Source: Phytoseiulus persimilis
Taxonomy: Eukaryota; Arthropoda; Arachnida; Mesostigmata; Phytoseiidae
Direction of reading: 5' to 3'
NCBI GenBank assembly: GCA_037576195.1
Contig: CM075102.1
Span: 13,326,745 to 13,390,744, forward strand
DNA length: 64,000 bases
The notes under the pieces are model-generated. The model did no database searches and was not told where the DNA came from. It saw only the letters and a program-made list of their open reading frames with translations. The position numbers and the translations under genes were made by a program. Each line of letters begins with the position of its first letter. Positions within the stretch are counted from its first letter, which is position 1. Shown here piece by piece: positions 32,001 to 46,000 of the stretch.

Positions 32001-35000
32001 GCAAGCTCCGCGTGAGTCAATCCCTTCGTTCGGCAAACCTTGGACACTGGGGCACGAACCCAACAAGGCCGACTCTATCCCGCACCTTTTCTGCGAGGCC
32101 GACGGGGGTGATCGGACGTCCCGATACCCAGGGCGTGCGAATCAAGAGACCTCTAGCAGGTCCTTCGTCGGCCTTTCATCGAGGGAGAAATACGAGAAGA
32201 TGCTCAGGGCTCAGAAAGCTGAAGTTTTCTAAGTTCGCGTCTGGAGTCTAGCTTGCTGCTTCTCGATGCGCAGCACGCGTTGGGACCTGAAGAGCCGCTT
32301 GTTCTTTGAGGCATACACTCTCCCGCGTGATCGAGCGCATTATAGAATGTAGCGCTCCCGACCTTAATTGCACCGCCGCTTTTCCGAGGCACATTTGAGC
32401 TCTTTGGGCCGAGACGTTTAGAGCCCATAGTCGATTCGATTGAATAAAACATCTTCTCAGAGCCGCCGCGGTCGAGAGATACGGAGCTCGAATGGTCTGA
32501 ATGTATTCGACAATAAGAATTCCTCTGTGTTTTGAACGGGCAGAGTTTCAGAGACGAAGCCAAGAGAGAATTCGAGGCTATTGAATGGCTGAGGAAGCTC
32601 AACGGAAGGAGTCGTAAGGAACCCTCGAGCTTGACGGGATCCGCAGGAAAGGGCTGCGAGGAGCTTGTTCCGGGTACCAAGTCGTTGAAACAAGAAGGCA
32701 TCAGATGCCGAAGAGGTTCATGTTCGATTTCGTCTCCGATTTTCCCATCGTTCTCGACAGGTCGTCGTTCCAGCAGCAGCAGCTTGGAAGCACTCAAGAG
32801 CAAGCTCGGATTGCCCTCGAAACGAAGAAGAAGCGAGGAGTAATTAGGGATGGAATCATAGTTCGACGCTATCTATTGATGCCATGAAGGTGAAGAACCC
32901 CATACGGGACATTAGACCGGATCAGAGTATCCGAGCTCTAAGAGCTCATCTGAAAAAGCGGTGACAGAGACTCTTCTCCAACAGAAATCGGCCTGCTTCA
33001 AATTTTATAGCTGTCTGAGCGCTTCAATCATTCGAAGACTAAGGATTCGAGTATGGGCATGCCTCGACGTCCACGGAACGGGGGCCCAGGGGGAAACGAG
33101 GATTCAGGAGGACGAAGTCCGAGCCCGATGGAGCCACGGAATCCCACGTTGGTCACGAAACGCCGCGATTCGGCAGAGCATCGGATACTTAGGTTGACCG
33201 CTTCAGACCGATGGACGGTGAAATTATCCACGTTCAGAGACCGCGGAGATTCTTCGATCAGATGGCTCATTGGTGAGCGCTGTGTTTCTTGGAGAAGATT
33301 CGCGTGCGCTTCTAGAGCTACCGTGACGGTGTTGAAGTTGACTCTCGGGCACGCAAATAACATTCCATGCCAATCTGAAATCTATCCTCCTGAAAAGTTG
33401 AGGAGTATTTCTCTTCCTCAGAACTCGTCATCGGAATATACAACTCCAACATATTTTAGCATTGTAGGCGAGCATCTCGCTGAGGATCTATGAGTGGGAG
33501 ATTCAATCTTCCTCGGAGTACGATTTCAAATGTTCTCATTCTACTTTGGTATCGAGACGTTCGCCTCCGCTCATGCATGAAGATAAAAGCCGCACGGATC
33601 CTGATCGCCCCGCAGGACGTCTCCGCCCTGCTCAGAACCACGTCCGGATGTTCCGGAGGATATCGAAGGAAAATCAGGTCGCCGCATGATGTCTACGATG
33701 AGATACACATCGCGGTGGAAGTCACGAGACGAGAGAACCCTGGTTAGACTGTTCTCGGCATTGGAGTGATTGATCGAGAACTGATCGGGAGCGATATCAG
33801 CTATGCCAGCGACATGACTGGATGAAATACGAGGGCCTCTTATCATCCTGCCGCAGGGTTTTTTCTTCAAACGTTATATACGATGTAGATCAATCACTGA
33901 ACTACAGTCATGGGGCTCTCATCTCAGTCGAGGAATGTTCTCGAATGTGGTGATGGTGGTATATGTTCGGTTCATGGGGAGATAGGTCACACATTCCGGT
34001 GGAAAACGGTTCCGGTTTACCCCTTGCGATATACAGCCAGACAGCGATTCTTGCGGATATTGCAGCGGAGTGCCCTTTTTTCCTGTTCACATCGATCAGC
34101 GTTCACTACATCCTCTTGCTGAACTCATCGAGACTCAGTTCTCATAACTGCGACAAGTTCTCCTGGGATTCCCCACGGAATCGCCGCCACAGTGTTACCT
34201 GGGGGGAAAATGAATTCAGCAGGTGATAGTCATTCGGAGACGCCAACGCTCGAACATTTCTGACAGAACGTCTGGGAGCGTGCGAGCATGCTAATTTTGG
34301 ATTCCATCAGCGGAATACAAGGACCAGTAGCCGTCGGCTTTGTTTATGAACGGACCGATATATACAATCTGATTGTAAAACTATGTAAGGGTTGATGCTA
34401 TACCCCCAATTTTCGGAGCGAATTGGTAAAAGATGGTAATGATCGTACAGAAAGTTCTAACTTTTGGCAGAATATGCAATGCATATGACCTGCGCTCAGT
34501 TAGGGAATGAGTTCGATTCAAGGTCTGCCTCTTTTGGAACTGTTATCGAACAGAATCTTGACTCCGTCCCTGCGTATTCAGGAATATCTTTGTTTTGACA
34601 TTCACAATATCTTTGTGACGTTGAGAGCTGCGACGTTCGAAAACGTTGTACAGAAAGCTCGTCGTTTCTCGGTTCTCCTCAAACTCCTTCATTCTCGGGA
34701 AAAGAGGAACAAATCATTGACTCTATCATCCATCAGGAAAAGCTACCGAAAGGAATGCGAAAATCTCGTTCACTTTTATGTGACCGATTTGATACTTGTG
34801 CTCCCAAGTTCTAAGACCAGCCCACGCAGCACTCCAAACGGCTCCCAACTTCGACCTGTCGGGATTGCAAGCGACAGCCCGCTCACCTCCCGCGCAAGCC
34901 CTTGGGATGCACGGCACCAGCTGGAATTGATGCGCGCGCCAGTGCCTGTTCCCTCACCGATGCTGCTACCAGGGATTCCTCTCTTTGTGCCTTCTCAGTT

Positions 35001-38000
35001 TGTTCTCGATTGAGCTAGTTGCGGAGTCCCTTGATTGCAGATGGATTCCAAAAACAATCCTGATTCGTGGAAAGCGCTCGATTCCAGATCTCCCAGACCG
35101 CGAGAATGTTTCCCGACGTCATCTGAGTCTCAAATCGTTCTGTCCGGAACTGAGAGTCGATTGAGGGATTCCCCAACCAATGTGGTGATCTGTCCTCGAG
35201 TGGGGCTTCCAGCCTAGCGATAGATCACCGGAATAGACATCCAGGAAGTCGAGTGCTTTGGCGGGAACTTCACATACTTGCAGTCCATTCGATTTCCTGA
35301 CCGAACTGCCCGGGCGTCTGCGAGACCACATCGAAAGCCCGCACGATCCGCTGAGCTTCGGGAAGCTCCTAGCCTTTCGGAGAAGATCGAGTTCGCTCCG
35401 TCGCCGTTCGCTCCGCATTTTCTTCGCAACCGGATACGACGAAATGTGTTATTGAATTTTTCCGCGCAGAAGATGTGGAAACGTCAGCAAGCGAGATGAG
35501 TCTGGATTTCCATACCAAGCTAACGAAATCAGAGAGCACGACTGAGGGCTCGCACTGTCGACTTCCGTCCGTTCCAATTCCTCCGCCCGAAAGAACGCTC
35601 TGCTCTTCGCTAATAAGGCACAACAAAGTTCTTTTTTTTTTTTCTCGCAACGGACCTCTCCGTCTGATTCACTGAAATAGCATCGGCTTCCCTTTCATCC
35701 TCAAATCCCATTCGGATGTTTTGCTCCCCCATCTTCCCTCCCTCGAATCAGGACGATTTCGAACATCCCGACTCCGATGCCGATTCCCCTAACCGGACGT
35801 CGCCCTACCCTGAGCGGTCACCTGACGCACCGGCGGTCGAGATTGACGTGCACCTGTCGCTCCGATGTCCAGCTCGTGGAATGAATTCCAGGGTTGAGGA
35901 GATTATGAAATGGAAAATGAAAATGTCATCCATACAGTCGTTTGAAGGACCCAGAGCCTCTCTCCCGATGGACTCGCTCGTGTTTCAATCAAGAGGATGC
36001 TCTCGCTCGGAAACGATAATCGTCTTCGTTCTTGTACTCCCTATAGAAACATAGTTCGGGGTGAGGTGTGTTGTCATCTTTGTCGTTCCGAAGACGAACT
36101 GCTGCACTTTAGATAAGATTCCAGGAATCCAATCAGCTCATTGTTATTCAAAGCTTGTTGCAGCGCAGCTATTGAATTGGAACTAGCGCAGCTATCTCAC
36201 GAGGCTCTATGTTCATTATGCTGCAAAGTCTCGTCGCCAGGGGTTCACGTCACTACTACGATTCCGACTGAGCAGGGTTCACCAAGAAAGCATACCCGGT
36301 TTGGTTAGTCCACGTCGAAAAGACCTCATCCCACCTCTGGGGTTTTTCGAGGAGCTTCTAGACATCGATCTACTCCGGAAGGAAGGGAGCAAACTTTACG
36401 AAGCGAGCTCCAGACGATGCGGAGGCTTCCGGATCATTGCGATCGCGCGTCATTGCCAGTTTCAGGCCGTTAGACTAGTTATGGTCGACTGAGCAGATAT
36501 GGGCCACCAACCAGTTACGGGCCGAGCGCTGACTTGTGTTCGCCGCTGTGTTTTGTTTTGGTATATCGCCTGGAACGTCTGTCAGGTCAGAACTCCATTC
36601 AGGTCTACGAAACGTGCGGCAGACTTCATTGAATCGAGATTGAGGTCCATCCAGAGTGTAGGAGGTCGGCCCCGGAAGGCTCTTTCTGTGAGGTCTTTGA
36701 GGCGCGGCCCGTTTCCGGGCGTGCATATTCTTTTTTCTGCTGTCCATCGCAGCGAGCCAACGTTGGGGTGGCATTTTCAGAAATCCGCCTCGGGGAGCTC
36801 ATTGCCGACTTACGCCACTGGTCCGCCGTTTCATTCCGATACCAAAATACAAGTTCCTCCGACATGGCGAGAGCGGGATTGGAATCCACAAATGCGAGTC
36901 CTGTTTCGCGAGGTGTTCCAAGTGAAGACATCGCATAGTTCCAAGACTGTTTCAACCGCGCACAAGAAATGAGTTCCCGGGGAGAGATGTTGTCTCCAAG
37001 CAGTACCTCGGAACTCGTCAGTGGGCCATGGTTGGACCTTCCGGCCTGCTGTGTGGAATAAGCCATTGCTTTCCGTCTCTGGACCTATCCTTTTTATCGA
37101 GAAAAATAGTTAATATGTAGTTTTGCTGCTTCCGCATGGGCCCTTACGGCAGGCAACACCTCAATTGATGCCCATGCCAGCTGGAAACATGCGAGCAAAA
37201 TGGCGGCAACCACAAGGCATTCAAAAACGCTTGATACGATATTTCAATGAAAGAAGGAGGTGACCATCGGCTTGGGAGTGGCCAAGAACAGCGGAAGAAG
37301 ACGATTTGAACATTCATAATCTTTCTTCTATGGTGTATATGTACAATACATAGTTGGCAAGGTTTTCTTCGCGTCTGTCTTCGAGTCGATCCTCCCCTGC
37401 GTGCGTTCGCTAGGCCAATCGTTAACTTCCAAGAGTTCTGTGCCGCATGAGCTTCGAACAAACCAGCGGTGGAGTAAATATAGAGAATACGGAGACAATG
37501 ACGCTAATAAAGCGGTCGAGCGGAGCCAGGCCCCTGGCTCACCACACCCTGGCTCCGGAAGGTTGGACATTCGGAGCGAAAAAAATGAAGAAAGAGAAAA
37601 CGATCGCGACACAGTCATTTGTGGTCAGCCAGTGAATCAGTTAGCTACATCCGCTACCAGTTGGCATCGCCTACGATGGAAACTCTTTCCTTCGGATCGA
37701 TTCAGGCGTAAGAAAAACACACGCGATAGGTTCCGTTCATTCGCTCGTAGGAAGGAATCGATCTTCCTTAGAAGACGTATCTCTCGCGAACGGAATATCA
37801 GCAATGTCCGCTTCCAGATTACGCGTCTCGGTCGCTTCGAACCATCTATGCTTCCGTGGATAAAACATTTTTGGAAACTTAATCCACTGTACGCTACAGT
37901 TGTCCAACAGGCTCTAATCAGTTTCGACTTCAAACGGCAACGCCCACTTTTCTCGTAGATTTTTGACCCATTGATAACAGTTTGCGCTCAACTTCATTTA

Positions 38001-38800
38001 TCGGGTGCTGGATAATTACGAAGAGCACCGTTGGACAGAGGTTGAGTTCCGATGACGAACCATTAGCGGGGCCCTTCATATGTAGATGTGCCCTTCATAT
38101 AATTCCACCTTTGGTGACGGGGGGACTCACCAGGTTCGAAGGGACTCGACGTTGTGGGAATCGAACATTCAGTCAGCAGCCCAAGGTGCGGTACTCTGTG
38201 CCGGTAGTGGGAACCCGAGTTCTCATCCCGATCTTGGGCTTCGAAGTCTCGTTTCCGACCCCATCGACGCAGTTCGATCCTTGGAACCGATACCATTTCT
38301 CTAATCAAGAACCGACTTCATGCGCTTGCCAGACTCGAAAGTGAAGAGCTTCCTCGTATATCCGTGATTTCTCGCGATGTCGACTCGCCCGCGAATATCC
38401 AAGGTGCCAATCAACAATCGCGGAGAATTCGGCTCGTCAAGCCCGCCGTATCTCATCATGCAAAAATGGTGGTCAACAAACATCGAGGTCTCTCGAGCTT
38501 GGTATCCCTTTGATGGTCCCAAGGCATTGTGTTTCACTTCATTCACTTATCAATCCCTTCATTCTGCTTTTATGTAAGGAATTGAGTGTGATCGATGATC
38601 AATTCACACCGATTTCGTGCCATCCGCAAACTTGGGAAACGTTCCTCAAGAAGATTTTTGACGATTTTCGTTCAATACGGAAGTCCTTGTGTCATCATTC
38701 CTGAGATGAAAGACTGCTTCAGAGACGTGCCCGCTCGAGAAACAATAAACCTATTGATCTGATTTGTTGAACACTCGGCCGCTGTCATTCTGTCTTGTCT
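29050..38800. other. Gene-poor region; no gene recognised
   Basis: Many open frames of 60-210 codons exist but none has a recognisable domain, and their lengths fit chance for this base composition. The longest are 31213-31842 (minus, 209 codons), 32204-32803 (minus, 199) and 37401-37958 (plus, 185). A protein-like plus frame ends at about 32843 with SLEALKSKLGLPSKRRRSEE. A minus frame at 29188-29481 contains FESETCLKAC, faintly like a Kunitz end. Homopolymer runs of T or G occur at 31285-31312 and 35631-35643. Confidence 0.5.
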
Positions 38801-39144
38801 AACGGCCTGTCACCCTGAGATTGAAGTCAGGGTGTCTGTCGGACGCTTCGTCGGCGGGTCGGTCGAGTTGTCCCGGTGCACGGGGTAGAGGGAGGGAGAG
38901 ATCGAAGGCAAAGAAAACCATAGATGATGGACACCGAGAGAAATACCGGCTGCGGAGGGAGAGAGACCAGTCGTCGTTTGTTCGAGGCTTTTGGTGGTAG
39001 TGCTGGCTGCGGTGGTGGTGATGGCGGCGCGCTCACCCGCCCTGGCACTCGCTCGAGAATGACGTTGGGAGGGAAGGACGACGCTTTTTCTTCTCGTATT
39101 GTTCGCTGTTGATCCTGCAGCAGCTGGCGGTCGGCTGGATGGCT

Positions 39145-39164
39145 GGCTGGCCGGCCGGCCAGCC
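39145..39164. repeat. Perfect 20-bp GC palindrome
   Basis: GGCTGGCCGGCCGGCCAGCC is exactly self-complementary. It lies 36 bp before a second hairpin. Confidence 0.9.
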
Positions 39165-39200
39165 GAGGAACCACCGAACGAATACAATAGAATGTCCTGG

Positions 39201-39224
39201 AGCTGGCAGATCTATCTGCCAGCT
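39201..39224. repeat. Perfect 11-bp stem, 2-base loop
   Basis: AGCTGGCAGAT, then CT, then ATCTGCCAGCT. It could be a hairpin or a binding site for a dimeric protein; no neighbouring gene gives it a role. Confidence 0.9.
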
Positions 39225-39479
39225 TCGCTCGCTGCTCGGTTGACTATCCTTCGTCCGCTCTCGCACTCACTTGGCGGTTCTCCTGTTCGCTCCGGTTCGA
39301 ATCCTCCTTTTTCACTGGCGAACTCGCTCACTCTTCCTCCAGCTCAGGACTCATTCACCATTCAGGACAACGGAGGAGCAGCGGCGCGCATTGAATGAGG
39401 AAGGAGAGAACAGAGACGATCAAAAAAAGAGAACTCCGGTGGAAAAGGAGTTGATGAGAAAAAAATTGACCTCGATTCC

Positions 39480-39667
39480 CCGTGATCGCTTCTTGCGATC
39501 TCTACTTCACTCTCGCATCGAGTTATCCGTCCGGGATCACTGGAAGCTCAACATCGAAGGAAATTCACGGATATCGAGAGCGAAGCTGTGATTGGAATGG
39601 TGAGAGACTTCAAAACGAGCTTGAGCTCGCCGCCGGGAACTTCTGCGGCATTGCCGTAACCGCTCAG
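39480..39667 (+). other. Possible 5' exon ending in a consensus splice donor
   Basis: A CAG|GTAAGT donor lies at 39668. The preceding frame (ERLQNELELAAGNFCGIAVTAQ) is open for about 60 codons from 39482. GC-rich sequence with hairpins precedes it from 38.8 kb, as in many promoter regions. No following exon was identified, so this may be a non-coding leader exon or chance. Confidence 0.25.
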
Positions 39668-39993
39668 GTAAGTGCTCAATCATGACATGATTATGCCATT
39701 TATACGCCTTTATGTTATGTCATTGGTGGTCGGTTTCACAGAGAACGTTTTTTAGAGGCATCATCAAATGACATAACGCCCGTCGGTCAGCGAAGCCGAA
39801 ACCGTTGAGCCAACTCCGTCCTCCCATGGGAAGGCAGATACGACCCTTTCGGTGAGTGATAAACCATCGCCGGTACTTTCAGAGAAGTTCTGTTCGAATC
39901 GAAGTCATGATAAACATATTCTCCACACGGTCCTTCTCCCCGTCGCTGACGGGGGCCGGCTTGGATTCTATCCCGACAGGTCCGGAGGATTTC

Positions 39994-40070
39994 GAGCTAT
40001 CCAGAAGCCCCGGATAGCTCTTGAGAACAAAACGTGAACAGCGACGAGAATCACGAGTCTCGTCGTGATT
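39994..40070. repeat. Two adjacent small hairpins
   Basis: GAGCTATCC (39994-40002) pairs with GGATAGCTC (40012-40020); AATCACGA (40049-40056) pairs with TCGTGATT (40063-40070). No gene is adjacent. Confidence 0.6.
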
Positions 40071-43000
40071 TCTTTTGAAATTTATTTCTCTGCTCTCGAC
40101 GAACTGAATCAAGGCGAGCGCTGAGCTTGGCTGTTTCCGTTTTTTCTAAAAAGCGTCTGACCAAACAGGAGAAAGGCAGCAGTGGATCGATCGAACCCTT
40201 CGACTGCTCGTGCTCGCAAGTAGTCGATACGAAAAAATTCAATCTTGTTCCGGGAGTGCGCGGCATGGATGCCGATGGACTTCGGGCTTCAAAATGGAGT
40301 CGCTCGCAGAGACGTCGAGGCCGCGGCCATGCAACCGTGGAAAGCAGGTGGAGCCGTGACTCCGTGTCCCGAAGATGGCAGAATATGCTCGAGTTGTTAG
40401 TTGCGGAGGCCTCCCAAGAGAGAGTGATCACCCTCCTTTGATTGGGATGCACGTTTTGGGTGTCCGTCCTCGGATTCGAGCTCACGGAGCCGCAGCGCGC
40501 ATCGATTGGGTGGTGCGCAGAGTCCACTCGACCCTCAAAAATCATCATCCTCGTGATTGTAAGGCCGTTAAATCGCCATCGAGAGCCGCAATCTTGTGCG
40601 GGCACCATCTTATTCACATCCGCCCCCTGACGAACAGACACCCAACGGCAGAGTTGCATGATAGACGGGCGCACCTTCCGACGTCTATGGTTGTCCACTG
40701 CTGCTCGTTTTCGCCGATGGAGCACCGAATCTGAAGCTCCATTCTGAGTTGGAGTCAATGTCTCATTATCTGATTAACCGATCATCATCTCAATGGCTGG
40801 GAATTGTGTTGGAGAGTAATGTCGTCGTTGCCTCATAGAGTTGATACAGAATGAGATAGGGCGACGACTACAAACATCATCAACAGACCCGGCTCAGGGG
40901 TCGAACTCAGTTGAAAATGTTCGCTTCCCATGGAGGAGGAATGTCGCTCGAACGCAAAAAGAACGCAACCGTGATATGGGGTCCTTGTTAGCTCCAGTTT
41001 CCGTCCTTCGAGTCACACCCATCTCTAAACATGATTTGCGGCCCTTCCGGGAGAACTTTTGGAATCGGGAAATTCTCTATTACTGGCCAACTCGTATAAC
41101 GTCTCCCCCAGGTTTCTGCTGTCGGTGGAGCCCTGGCTCAGGTTGAATTCGACTTTCTTCATTCTCCGAACTATCCAGCGCAATGACGCCAACGGCACCG
41201 TCCGATTGAGTCAAGAGTGCGAAGGTAATGGTTGTATCGTACGGTTGATGGTATTTACAGAGAAAAAACGTCACCGAAGCTGTTGCTAATCGATGTCGGG
41301 AATCAAACTTGTTGCAAAATGTGCAATTATTCGGAAAATCTACAAAAAAAACATCTGACCAGACTGACGATCGATTCCGCGCACAGGTGACCGTTATCAT
41401 CGAACCGGCTCTTTGAATCGCTCTGGGCGATCTGTGGGCTGAGCAGTGAAGTACGAAGCGATTCGGTGACTGACTGCTTGCTGTTCCAACTCGGTTTGCC
41501 TGTTCGCTCGTCCGCCTGTTCGGACGTGTCGTTAGCTTCCGATGAATCGAAGAATCGTTCGCGTGGACATATGATCAAGCTCGACAGGTCCGAGATGTTC
41601 ACGCATCTCAACCATCGCTGTACTCGTTAGCAGAAGCGATGAACTAGGAAGAATACAACAACTCGAAGGCGTTCGAATGTTCGCTAGCGCGCTGGGAGGT
41701 CAGGCAGTGGATACGATTCGCAAACTGACCATCGAACGATAATCGGGCACGAGCTCTATCAGCTGAATCCCCTGTTCTGTTTCGGATGAAAAATATGAGG
41801 CATGTCGCAGAAAAAAGTGCTCACCAGTCAGAGAAATACAGCATCTGGATTCGCTTCCATTGTACTGGAGATATACGCTGAATGGTCCATCAACATCTGG
41901 AATTCATAAAGGTTAGATAACCCTTTCAATCTTACATCGGTGGTGGCTGAAGACTTTTCTTACCGGCTCTGTCATGAGAGAACCCCGTTATTTCGGATGA
42001 TGTCACGCCCGATACAGAGTTCCAGTATTACTCAATGCTGACAAGGTGAAGCTATTGACTTATGTTCAGGAGAGCTTCCCTGATCAGATGGATCGTTTGC
42101 GCAGGATCAGAGCTAGCGTCATTGGCATGGAGTTGGAAGTGAATGTTGAGGTTTTTGGAGCCCATTTCGAGACGGATGGCCATTCTGATAGAGAGAAGCT
42201 GATGCGAGTGAAGTCTGACCAACGTGTTCGAATCAATCCGCTGGTAAGAATCAACTCGGGGCATGGAGCCTTCGGAACCCAATATGACGTTATTTCTTGG
42301 AGAGATTCTTCGTCCCAAATCGCAAAATTCGGATGATTTCCGGGGTATTGGGCATGACTCCGTATCGGTTTGGGTGGCGTTGAACTCAGAAGACGGATAT
42401 ATATCATCCAGCTCTTATAGCTTGAGAGCAAGGTTCATGGAGATACACTGAAGTTTTGGAAGCCTGTTTTGACGGGATTTTCTACATTCCGATTCATCCA
42501 CGGCCATGTTCCATTCAATAATCCTGTTAGCCGCTCGATCGGCTGTCACGGTTTGAAATTCAGGAAATAAATTCACTATCGTTTCGGAAGTCCTAAAAAA
42601 GTCTGTCAAAACCGGATACCGATCAGGAGGAGCTAATTGTACCCTTATTTTTCGGTGAATTTCAATGAAGTGTTTCCTGGTCGCTTCCTGACAATTTGGT
42701 GCTCGAGATGACCTGCGATGCAGTGCGAAACCCGCAAAAGGCGAATATGCACGAAACTTGTCATGAGCACGGCGTATTCAATGATCAGGGTTGGAATGAT
42801 GCACCGGTAAAATCGAGTCACAGCGATCGAGGAACTTTCCTCTGGCTGCAGCATGAGGGAGAACGAGAATCTACAAGAGGACTCCGAGCCCTGTAGGCTG
42901 TGATTCGTTAATTTGACGCCAAGTGAAGGAATGACAGCTGCGCTTACCAAACTCCTCAGAACCATTTCTGATCGATGTCATTTCAAATTCTAGCACGCGT

Positions 43001-46000
43001 GGCACTGATCCACAAGCAGGAGAACCGGGGCCGCTCGTTCCCAGTGTTCTTGATTCGTCACACTCGGCTGGGGTCTCCAGCCCCCTTGATACGGATTTTT
43101 GACCGTAGTTAGGAACGAAGCTTTGCGTTTCATGGGGCCCAAGCAGGAATTCTCGTTTCGGGGGTCTCGCATGTTAGAATATTTCCTTCATGCCGACCGA
43201 GCTTTCTGCTTGAGCTCGATAAATCATCAGGAAGCAGGTTCGCCTGGATCGATGTCCCGGTAAATTCGGAGTCAACCAAACATGGTTCCATCTGCCAGCG
43301 CTTCCACCGTCAATATAGATCCTTGGATTCCTCAATACGACCATCCAACTAGCCTTCCGTCCGTTCTCCCAGCTGGGCGACGAACGGGCGGCCCGCGACC
43401 ATCAAAAGCATTCAATTGCCCTTTGTATTTGGCTATGACAAAGAGAACCTTTGTCGTCGAATCATGTCCCCCATTTTCGGTTCAACTCTCATGCTTGATG
43501 AAATATTAATGACCTACTGTCATTATGATTCTCACAGAAAACTTCGCTCCTTTCATCAAAAGTCGTCAACTCGCCCGTTCTCTTCCTCTAACATTTACCT
43601 CCATCACCTGACCTGACCCTCCCAGATGGAGAACACATCTCACCTGATGGTGGTTCCGTTTTTTGAGAGATGTCCTGCAATCCTGTACAGCTCGAACGAT
43701 TCCCTGACCACTACGTCCGGTTTCCTAGTTTTGTTGGAAGCGCACACTCGATATAGCATCACTAGCACCACGGCGCACCGGAATCTCAAACGAATTCCAA
43801 TACTGAAATTGTAGCCGTAGTCGGCGCTCCACTTGAGGATTGGAACGAGCGATGCTGCATCATCGATGGTCCCGTTTACGGAACCTCAGGCTTGAAGAGG
43901 AGCATCTCTTCGACTTCGAGCTACGGACTCGGGCCCGAAAGTGAGCGTATGGCGCTTGCCTAGAGGATGACTTGGATTTGTCCGCCTGGCGGTCAATACC
44001 CGAAGAACTGGAATATTCTGCTATAGGCAGGTCTCAGAAGCTAGGGAAAATCGGTGCGCACTCTCCGAAGGTTATTGCTTCTAGCCTTCGGAAGACCGTG
44101 ACAGAGGACGGATCATCCAGAGCTGAATCGTGGGAATAAACGGACAGTCTCTGAGAGACAGGCAGCTTTCAAACACTCGAGACAAGAACGAGAAGTCCGA
44201 CGAATAGAGATTTCACGGTATACATGTCGGTCGAAGTGAAAATTTTGCGAACATCTCCAATAGCTTTCATCCACGCAGAGTCATTTGGCACCTCTGCAAG
44301 CTGGTGTTAACGCTTCACTTTGAGGATATCACCAGCGCATCAAGCACCCTGAAAGCAGACGCAGCTCAAAGCGGACCAGAGTTCGTGGGCAGGTTTTTGT
44401 TGTTATTCTCGGTAACGTCTCCGAATAATCCGCACTTCTCTCCCGAAACCGATCCTATAGATTGTTCCGATCTGTACCAGGATCTTGAGCAACCAATCGG
44501 ACTGACTTGTCAGTTGGTATCTCATTCCTGGACCGCCTAATTGTTAGGAAACCCGCTGTAATAATTGATGGCTAAAACACGAAATTAACATCCGCTCAAA
44601 TGTCGGCGAGGTGACACATTTCGAAGGCCTCCAAAGGCTCGAACGGGGAAATCAAGGTGAGCTGTGGAACGAGGAGAAGATAGAACTGGAATCTTGCAAA
44701 AGGTACTGTCGCGTCAGATCGGTTGATCACAAATCTAAGCAAACAAAAGCCGTCGACGGACCGAATAAATGGCCAGCAAACAAACAGATCCACGCTTTGG
44801 CTCCATGTTTCACAGCCCCTGATTGGTTTTGGGGCTGAATACAGCTGCAGAGGAGAGCTCGTTTCATCTGTATACAAACTGATTGTCAAACAAGTCACCG
44901 AATGATTGACTGCCCCAAGGCGAACGGCAACCGTTTGACAATTCCCACTTCAACCCAGTTTGCCGGCTGCGCCACGGACTGAACGGCTGGCCGGCCGCTA
45001 TCGGTGCGACTAGATAATGATGCTAAACGGTTATGACTTGATAAATCGGGATCTTACGATTTTAATCGTCCCGAACATTGGGAGATATGATGCTTTGTTT
45101 CATCTCGATGAGATAAACTCGTGTTGAGACACGAGATACGCGATAATCGTCGGTCCCCCCTCCAGTGTACTGCTGCGCAAACCTTGCGGAGAATAATACA
45201 CTGGAAGCGCGAGCCGCCTTTGTCACTCGGATCGAGAATTCAGCTAACCGGCTTACGATGACCAACAACTTTTTCCGTATCTCAGCCTCCTTTTGAATTC
45301 ATTCTTTCAATTTTCAAACGTCACCCGAGTGTGAGCTACCGCCAACGCGTATCAGATTCAGGAGTAGAAACTTCAGAATTCAGAATGCTGTGGCGCATTC
45401 GAGTTGATGTTTTTCCTCGTTTTTGTGTCGTGACCCCTGTATAGACGACGAATTCGCATCAAAGTGAGCGTAACTAGTTAGAACGAGGAGGTATATCTGC
45501 ATAAAACGCCATCGTCTAGATCGGACGTGGCTGAATTTATCGGAAGCGCGATCAGCTTTTCGTAGCACTAAGACCCAGTGCCCTTATTGCGCTGGTCTCG
45601 TCGGCAGCCTTGACTCGAGAAGGCAAGTTTGCTTCTGTATTTTCCAGGAGACGACCCGCTGCAGGCCTTGGCGGAATCTCTGCACGTTCCTAAGACTCTC
45701 GGACAGCTGCCAGTATTCTACGCTCAAGGTTGGGGAAGACACCGAGACAACTAAGCACGCGAACACACAAACTACTTCAACTATTTCGTGACCAAGTCAG
45801 TTGTCTCACTGTGTCACCAGTGACCTTTTGAACAGATTCCAAGACTTCTCCAACGCAATTTCCATCGTGGCAATCTGACAAAAATAAAAAGCTGCTTCGA
45901 GGTGCGGATTCAATTCGATTCGAATTCGGCCCATATACGATCTCGCAAGTTGATCGAAGAAGATGCCAACCCGTCAGCCGGAGACTCCGGGAGGGGGAGA

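Noticed and set aside
36626-37066. 146-codon minus frame thought at first to be part of a retroelement protein
   Set aside because: No reverse transcriptase, integrase or zinc-knuckle motif is visible, and other frames are open on both strands here.
39285-39310. Second tRNA B-box-like motif (GGTTCGAATCC)
   Set aside because: No cloverleaf can be folded from the flanks.
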